DNA from: Cycas panzhihuaensis
Taxonomy: Eukaryota; Cycadophyta
Direction: 5' to 3'
NCBI GenBank assembly: GCA_023213395.1
Contig: CM041465.1
Span: 152,341,741 to 152,405,740 of the forward strand
DNA length: 64,000 nucleotides
Shown: positions 57,627 through 64,000 of the stretch, piece after piece
Position numbering within the stretch: the first letter of the stretch is position 1
Layout of the letters: each line of letters starts with the position of its first letter
Translations under genes and position numbers: made by a program
Notes under the pieces: generated by a model
Databases searched by the model: none
Seen by the model: only the letters and a program-made list of their open reading frames with translations
What the model was told of the DNA's origin: nothing

Positions 57627-58286
57627 GCACATAAATGGAGTGGACAACACGCAGCCTGTGTAAGTACAGTGACAAAACTAAAATGAAAATTGCTTGTTTA
57701 AAAATTAGATCTTGGTTGTATTAGCACACATGGGGCACTCAAGTAGGTAGACTTTGATAGTGTAAAAAAAATTCAAAAACATTTGAAAAAAATTGTGAAA
57801 AATAGTGCAAAAATGTTGAAAACTTAAGAAACAGGATCTGAGGCTGGATCTCATCAACAAAGATGTAGTTTATCATGAAATTTTAGAAGGAGGTAGATAT
57901 CTAATATGACTAGCTTCTGGTAAATTTTCATGGCAAACTGAGCTTTATAGAGGAGAAACGAGGCAGAAGAAATAATGCCTAAAAATAGGGAATTGAGGTT
58001 AAGTTAGCGATATCTCCCTTCACAAGGTATGAAATCATAAACCATTTTTTCTGGAAGGTAGATGGTTTAGTGATGAATCTAACGAGTAGTCATATACTCC
58101 AATTTTGATCAGTGGTTGGAGAGCTAGATTGATTTGAATACAGGGTATCACTCTTTAAAAGAACAACAACAAAATATCACATAAATAAATATGAAAATTA
58201 ATCAAATATTTTGATATACTAAAGTTTAACTATAGAGCAATCAAATATATATCAAAATAAAATGAATTGATTACAAATCCATGCAA
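55445..58286 (-). other. Leader of Copia-1B
   Basis: About 2.8 kb. It contains the leader block conserved with Copia-3 (about 55460-55945), the candidate splice donor GTGAGT (GT at 55737-55738 on the minus strand), an AT-rich stretch, the (AT)n tract and the primer-proximal region. No convincing coding frame was found. Confidence 0.7.
57554..57623. repeat. (AT)n microsatellite in the Copia-1B leader
   Basis: About 70 bp of AT dinucleotides at the position of 18033-18105 in copy A. The sequence immediately before it differs: CGAAAGGTAACAAATTA is present only here. Confidence 0.97.
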
Positions 58287-58308
58287 CCATGTGTGCTCTG
58301 ATACCAAA

Positions 58309-58604
58309 TGTTATTTACAGAGGAGCAGAGTAGGTCAGGATGCCATTGTGATTAACAAATTTCTATATAATAAAAGGTGGTGTTGAAAAAAATGTAGGTT
58401 GTAATACAACCCTTTAAATAGAATTTTGGGGAGGTGCCTAAGTGTCTTAACTTGATCTGCATGTTAGCCATCAAAAATTAAAAAATAAGTTAAAATAATA
58501 AAGCATACCTAAATATATTGATTGTTGATGACTTAGCAAGGCTCTAGGTACCTTAGGGAGCCCTATGTGCACATATCCTTAGGACATTAGGGGTTATCCC
58601 AACA
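58309..58604 (-). repeat. 5' LTR of Copia-1B
   Basis: 296 bp, the same length as its copy-A counterpart (18792-19087), and like it lacking the 21 bp inverted-repeat arm. It is followed on the minus strand by TT and the primer site. Confidence 0.92.
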
Positions 58605-59186
58605 TATCTCACATTAAGCATTTTATTATATTTATATTTATACTTTGTAGTTTATCTCTTTAAAGCCTCATATATTTATCATTGCTTAAAGAGACTATAA
58701 ATTGAACATTGATCATTATTTCAAAGTCTAGTGCTTTGCATTTGAATATTAAAAGCTTCATGCTTTTGGCTCATAATTTTATCTCCTTGTTGATTTATTT
58801 GAATCTTTTAGTAAAGGTGCATTTAGTTTTATTTCAATAAAGGTTGTTTATATTATTTTTAAGGGAGCACACATTTATGACTATTTGCATATTATCTTTG
58901 ATTTGAAAGGCTCATTTGATGTTATTTACTCTTAATAAGATTTTGAAATTAAAGGATCATTTTTGCTCATTTTTTAAAAGCATTTAAAAGTTACATTTGG
59001 TTATTTGGAGGTACATTAGACTATTCTAAAGACTTATGAAGATTACTTTGTAAATAGCATTCATTAAATCTAATTTGAAAGGATTATTTATCATTTATTT
59101 ACCTCATTATTTAAGGAGATATATCTTTTTTTTATTGCTCATTGCAAGATTAATTTCTCATTAGAGGTTATGATTTATTAATTACA

Positions 59187-62100
59187 ATGACAATAAATAA
59201 AGATAAATTAAGGTTTCCCATATTTGATGAGACTAACTTTCATATTTGAAAATATATTTTAAAAACCCATCTCATTACAAATAATTTATGGCATTATGTA
59301 AGTGATGGTTATCTTAAAAATGAACCCAATTTTAGAGAAAACTTGACAAAAGATAATGAAGCCTTAACTCTAATCTTTTCTACACTAAATCATGATGTAT
59401 TCACTAGTGTTAATGATTTAACCATATCAAAATTAGTTTGGGATACCCTAGACTCACTTTATGAGGGAGAAATTTTAGATTTAAATAAATTTGACTATGT
59501 TGACAATGTTCTTGTGAGACAAATGATAAAGTAGGTGTTAGTTGATAAAATGTCTAATGTTACATATAATATTAAAGATTCCATTGAGACTAATGATCAC
59601 ATTGCCATATTTCAGACTATATGTATATTTAACCTGGTTGACTCTCATCAAAAGGATAAAGTCAAAGATGAAGACACTCATACGCATTTGAAGCAACTCA
59701 CATCTACACTTGAACCATATTTCATCAAGATTATATAAAAAGATAATGATACAAACTTGACCACTTCAAAGATAATGAAGCTAAAGGACATGAGTACAAT
59801 CACCTTGTCAAAGTATACCTAAAGCACTTATACCACAAGTTCAAATAGAAACTAAAGAAGAATTAATAAATATTAAGATGGAGTATATTGGGGTTAATAT
59901 CCTCACTTAGCTCTCATCTTAAGAATAAGTAAGTGCACACATACTCACAAAGAAGTTAAGGTGAGATTATTTTTATTATGCATTCTCATTATTTTATATT
60001 ATTTTAAATTTGGAGGTTGAGGAGGATTCTCTCCTCCTCCTAAGTATATATTTTATGGTGTTCAAAACCTTGGTGGTCTTTAACACCATATTCATTAAAG
60101 GAATTTATATGTACTTTCTTCAAAGATGGCTTAATGCAATGATGTTTGTAATGCATACTCTCAATATGGATTGAATGTTACTTTGATTTGTATATTCACC
60201 TACTTCACTCTATTCTCCATACTCTAACAATTTGGAAGTGGCTCTCAATTGAAAATCACCAAAACAAAAAATATTCTACTTAAAAATGACTTTATTGATA
60301 ATGTTTATTATATCCTAAGTTTATTATCTAACCTTTCATTTATATATTAGATCTATCAAAAGGGTTTGGTAGTTGAATGCTAGAAAGATTGGTTTATAGT
60401 AAAATAACCCTTTAACAAATTTAAAGTTATTACTTCTAGACTTTTAGATCATATAATTAGTTTATATAAACTATTTAATTTAACTTATTCAAGTGAAAAT
60501 TCACATTTTCTTCCTATATAAGTGGTCTAACCCAATTAGCAAACTTTGTCACACACTCTTTGGCCATATTAGTTATTGTTAATTATATATCCTTAATTAC
60601 CATAATATGCTCCATGGCTTACCTATACAATCTATAATGTGTAGAGTCTATGAAGCCTATATTCTAAGAAAGTAACACATGGATCTTTTCTTGATAAATT
60701 TACCTTTAGGAGGAAATAACCCCTACAACTAATTCACTTTGATATATATAGACGATTTCAAGACCTTTCCTACTTTGGAAATATGTATTTCATTATTTTC
60801 ATCAATGATTTTTTTAGAAAATATTGGATCTAAATTATTAAATAGCATAGTGAAATATTTGATCAATTTCTTAAATTTAAAGTACTAGTAGAAAATTAAT
60901 CTAACTATATAATATAAATATTTAGAATGGACAATGTTAAGGAGTGCTTAAATATCCAATTCATTTAATTTAGCTAAAAGAATGACATAACACTTTAATA
61001 TTTAGTTGCTTACATACCGTAACAAAATGGTGTTTCTAAAAGAAAATTTTGAACCTAAGTTAAAATAACTCAATATATATTATATTTCAAATAATTAAAT
61101 AAAAAATTACTATACAAACTCTATTTAATAAGTTACCCACTAGAGCTATTGATAATATCACTCTTGAAGAGAAATAGTCTAATAGGAGACCTTCCATTAA
61201 ACATTTAAAAGCTTTTATAAGTATTGCTTAAGCACATGTCCTAAAAGAAAGTAAACAGAAACCAGATCCTAAATGTCATAGTTTCATCTTCATTGGATAC
61301 CAGGAAGAAAGTAAGGGATACAAACTTTTTGATACTATCACTTACAATGTTTCCATCAAATGAGATGTCAAGTTTGATGAAAAAGGTTAAGTTCACATTC
61401 TATTGATGACTATGTTCATCTTCCCTTACTATTTACTAATACTCCTTAAGTCTTAATAGGACTCAACATCAACCTAAGACTAACTCTAGTGAAGAAATCT
61501 CTATTGAAGATGCCATAAATAATTTATAAAAATAAATGCAAATAGTTTCCATTAATGATCTTGGTTCTTTTACTAGTGTAAGTTCACAAACTTACAAGCA
61601 ACCAAAATAGGTGCATAAAACCCTTATATTTGCTAGTCTTGATGTTTGTGATCCTTTAAATACCCAAAGAATTAGGTCTAAATAGCTACAAGGTAACTTC
61701 TCTCTTATGGCCAAAATTATATATCAATTGATCTGTAAAGATTCAAAGAAGCAATGAACATTGTGTATGATGTATTAATAAGAAATTTTACATGGGGATT
61801 AATCACTCTTCCTCATGGAAAGAACCCAGTTAGATGCAAATGCATTTACTACACTAAGTATAACTCTCAAGGTGCCATTGAAAAACACAAAGTTAGGCTA
61901 GTTATAAAGGGGTTTTTCTAGGTTGATATGACTGATTACAATAAAACCTTTACACCTATCACCAAAATGAACACTATTAAATCATTATGTCTTTAGTAGC
62001 CAAGTTTGGTTGGGAAGTATATTATATGGATATAAAAAAAACCTTTCTAAATGATGATTTAATTTTAAAAATCTACATGATCTAACCACCTAGTCTTGGT

Positions 62101-62812
62101 CTAGATCCTGACTTAGTATACAGACTTAATATATCCTTGGATGGTCTCAAATAAGCCCCTAATGATTAATATAAAGAGATCAACAATTATCTTCCCCATA
62201 ATAGCTTTAGTAAATGTATTAGAGATCCTATTCTACATTTCAAAAAATGAGGAAATAATATAATTTTTCTAATTTTATATGTTGATGATATTATAATTAC
62301 TAGATTTTTACTTGCCATAATTTCAACTTTAAAAAGCCAACTTAATGTCAAATTTTGAAATGATTAACTTAGGACTACTCTATTAATTCCTTGGACTTTA
62401 TGTTTACTAAATAGAATCAAGAATATCTATCTCATAATCCAACTATATTTTAGATCTACTTAAGAGATTTAAAATAGAAACTTGTAAGCAAGCATGAACC
62501 CCTCTTCAATCTGAAGCTAAACTTATTCTTAATTATATTTCTCCTTTGGCTGATATTACTTTATACTAGCGCTAATTAGGAGTTTAATCTACTTAACTCA
62601 TATAGGACCTAATATATCTTATGTAGTTGCTTTATATTCATGTTTTTTGTAAAAATCACATAACTCACATTAAAAAGTAACCAAGAGAATCTTATGCTAC
62701 TTATAAGATACTATTTACTATGGCTTCAATTATAATTATACTAACCTTAATCTTTAACTAACTAGTTTTATAGACTTTAATTAGACTAGAGATAATAATG
62801 AATGAAAATCCA
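59187..62812 (+). pseudogene. Old plus-strand copia gag-pol, copy B
   Basis: Counterpart of 19670-23310. Gag begins near 59187 (TKDNEALTLIFSTLN at 59343 onward). A stop at 59532-59534 splits the following frame (59535-59738), which continues with SIETNDHIAIFQTICIFNLV. Integrase remnants lie at about 60540-61380 and reverse transcriptase at about 61780-62480, with LYVDDIIIT near 62275-62300. The RNase H start runs to 62812, where the inserted LTR element begins. It is heavily decayed. Confidence 0.85.
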
Positions 62813-64000
62813 CAACTGAAGCAAACAAGATCCAGAGGATCTTTTACATCAGGCAAATATTAAGTAGGAACAGATTGCATAAGACACATGATTGTCATGG
62901 GAAACCCTTACAGGTGAAAACCCATAAAGAATAATAATTCACATTATGACAAAATGGTATGTTATAAAGTTAGACCTTGATCTATATTTATAAATCTAAA
63001 GTGTCAAATATAATTACAATTTACATCCATTGGCTCACTACACTCGAGAATATTCTCCACATAATTAGGCATATAAATAGGGTGGCCCACTTTACATTAG
63101 TTGATATGGATACATATTCCAACATCCCATCTTAATATAAATATGAGGCAGTAAGGATTATCCTTACCCAACCTAATATGCATGAACGTCCATATAGAAA
63201 TCTTCAATTTGAGCTTAGTGAATACGTTCATAAGTCAATCTCAACTTAGACAACCTTCAACCTAATTTGGATGTAATGGTGCCATGCCTCGTATGTGCTC
63301 AATTCTTTAGATATACTCTAATAAACCTGCAAATATATAGCTCTCTCTGCACCTACAACTTTATAAATTCAACTCATCCATATTCCTTTAATTAAACTAA
63401 GAGGTTGAGACACTTGAGCCATGTGAATTGCCTCTTCAATTCTTCGTTAAGGAACGCTGATATGATACGATATGATACCCAACTATTTGAAGTTGCTAAA
63501 TGAAGGATCAAATGAATTAATAAATATAGAGATAGGTGAAAATATCTCATCATACCTTAATCCTTCTTCCTGCTAGATATCACATATGTAACAAGTCTTC
63601 AAACTTGCAAACCGACCAGGTTCTTTACTTCAATACAGCTCTCCATTGTGAATCTGTACTCACTAAAATGTTGGTATCTATCTCAAGCTTTGACTGGCAT
63701 GTTGATCCATGATCTTCCATCATCCTGTAAGTCTTCAACTGTCAATGGAATACGGGGTTGCAATCCATGTCTCATCATCTAGTAGTTCCTTATCATCAAT
63801 CTCTCACTAGGTCCTACTTTTGTCTCAAGCATAATGTTAGGTAAATAAACCTCTACACTTACTAAACATCTTAGAAAAATGAAGCAATGAAGGATAAAAG
63901 CTATAACTAAATGACAATCAACATGATATATCAAGAACTCTTCAATTGAATATCTAGACTGATCACAATACATTTCCCTTACAAATCACACTATTTGTAA
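62813..64000 (-). mobile_element. Left part of the LTR element in copy B (truncated by the window)
   Basis: Counterpart of 23311 to about 24500. The LTR is 62813-63124, with about 20 bp missing at its left end including TATTAGAAAATG and the target site. It is followed by the same unidentified interior up to the window end. The rest, including any nested gypsy-type element, lies beyond the window. Confidence 0.85.

Larger units (their letters stand above)
50535..58604 (-). mobile_element. Copia-1B: second copy of the Copia-1 insertion
   Basis: 8070 bp, minus strand, with LTRs 50535-50836 (302 bp) and 58309-58604 (296 bp). The primer site is minus TGGTATCAGAGCACACATGG (58287-58306), keeping the base that has mutated in copy A. 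It contains the TRIM-1 insertion at the same site as copy A, but none of the later insertions, so it shows the simpler structure of the family. It is the same insertion event as Copia-1A, copied by the segmental duplication. Confidence 0.93.
49018..64000. repeat. Segmental duplication, copy B (runs off the window)
   Basis: Collinear with 813 to about 24500. It lacks Copia-2 with TRIM-2 and the gag-only element, and shows intact target sites for both. It is truncated by the window end inside the LTR element that corresponds to 23311-31445. Confidence 0.93.

Overview
This window is repeat-rich, AT-rich DNA from the nuclear genome of a land plant. I see no intact cellular gene, no tRNA or rRNA gene and no CRISPR array. 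The evidence for a plant is the set of Ty1/copia and Ty3/gypsy LTR retrotransposons primed by initiator-methionine tRNA (primer sites of the form TGGTATCAGAG), two families of very small TRIM-like LTR elements, and captured fragments that resemble plant genes. The depth of nesting suggests a large genome such as a gymnosperm or a large-genome angiosperm, but the species cannot be read from this sequence.

Layout. A diverged segmental duplication frames the window: copy A (813 to about 24500) and copy B (49018 to the window end), in the same orientation. The substrate of both copies holds an old, broken plus-strand copia element (gag from 19670 in A and 59187 in B). Both copies share three later insertions: a minus-strand copia (Copia-1, 2312-19087 in A, 50535-58604 in B), a TRIM inside its integrase region, and a minus-strand LTR element inserted in the RNase H of the old copia (23311-31445 in A, 62813 to the window end in B). 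Only copy A carries a Tork-like copia (Copia-2, 6160-11721) with a second TRIM inside one of its LTRs, and a gag-only element (12910-15940). Copy B still has both empty sites, so these arrived after the duplication. 

Between the copies lie the tail of the old copia, the best preserved element (Copia-3, 31957-40326, perfect target duplication CTATG) and a non-autonomous plus-strand LTR element (42931-48300, perfect target duplication GACTA). The latter carries no gag or pol. It carries degraded coding DNA that looks captured from the host: an Agenet-like stretch followed by a stretch resembling the N-terminal part of molybdenum-cofactor-sulfurase-like proteins. That cargo was then tandemly duplicated, and a roughly 40 bp microsatellite in one unit is about 800 bp in the other.

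How the parts relate. Nothing here forms an operon or pathway. The autonomous copias (Copia-1, -2, -3) once encoded Gag, protease, integrase, reverse transcriptase and RNase H, and all are now broken. The non-autonomous elements (two TRIM families, a copia-type gag-only element, a gypsy-type gag-protease element and the gene-capturing element) would have depended on such proteins. All coordinates of element ends were set by eye from LTR ends, primer sites, polypurine tracts, target duplications and empty-site comparison.
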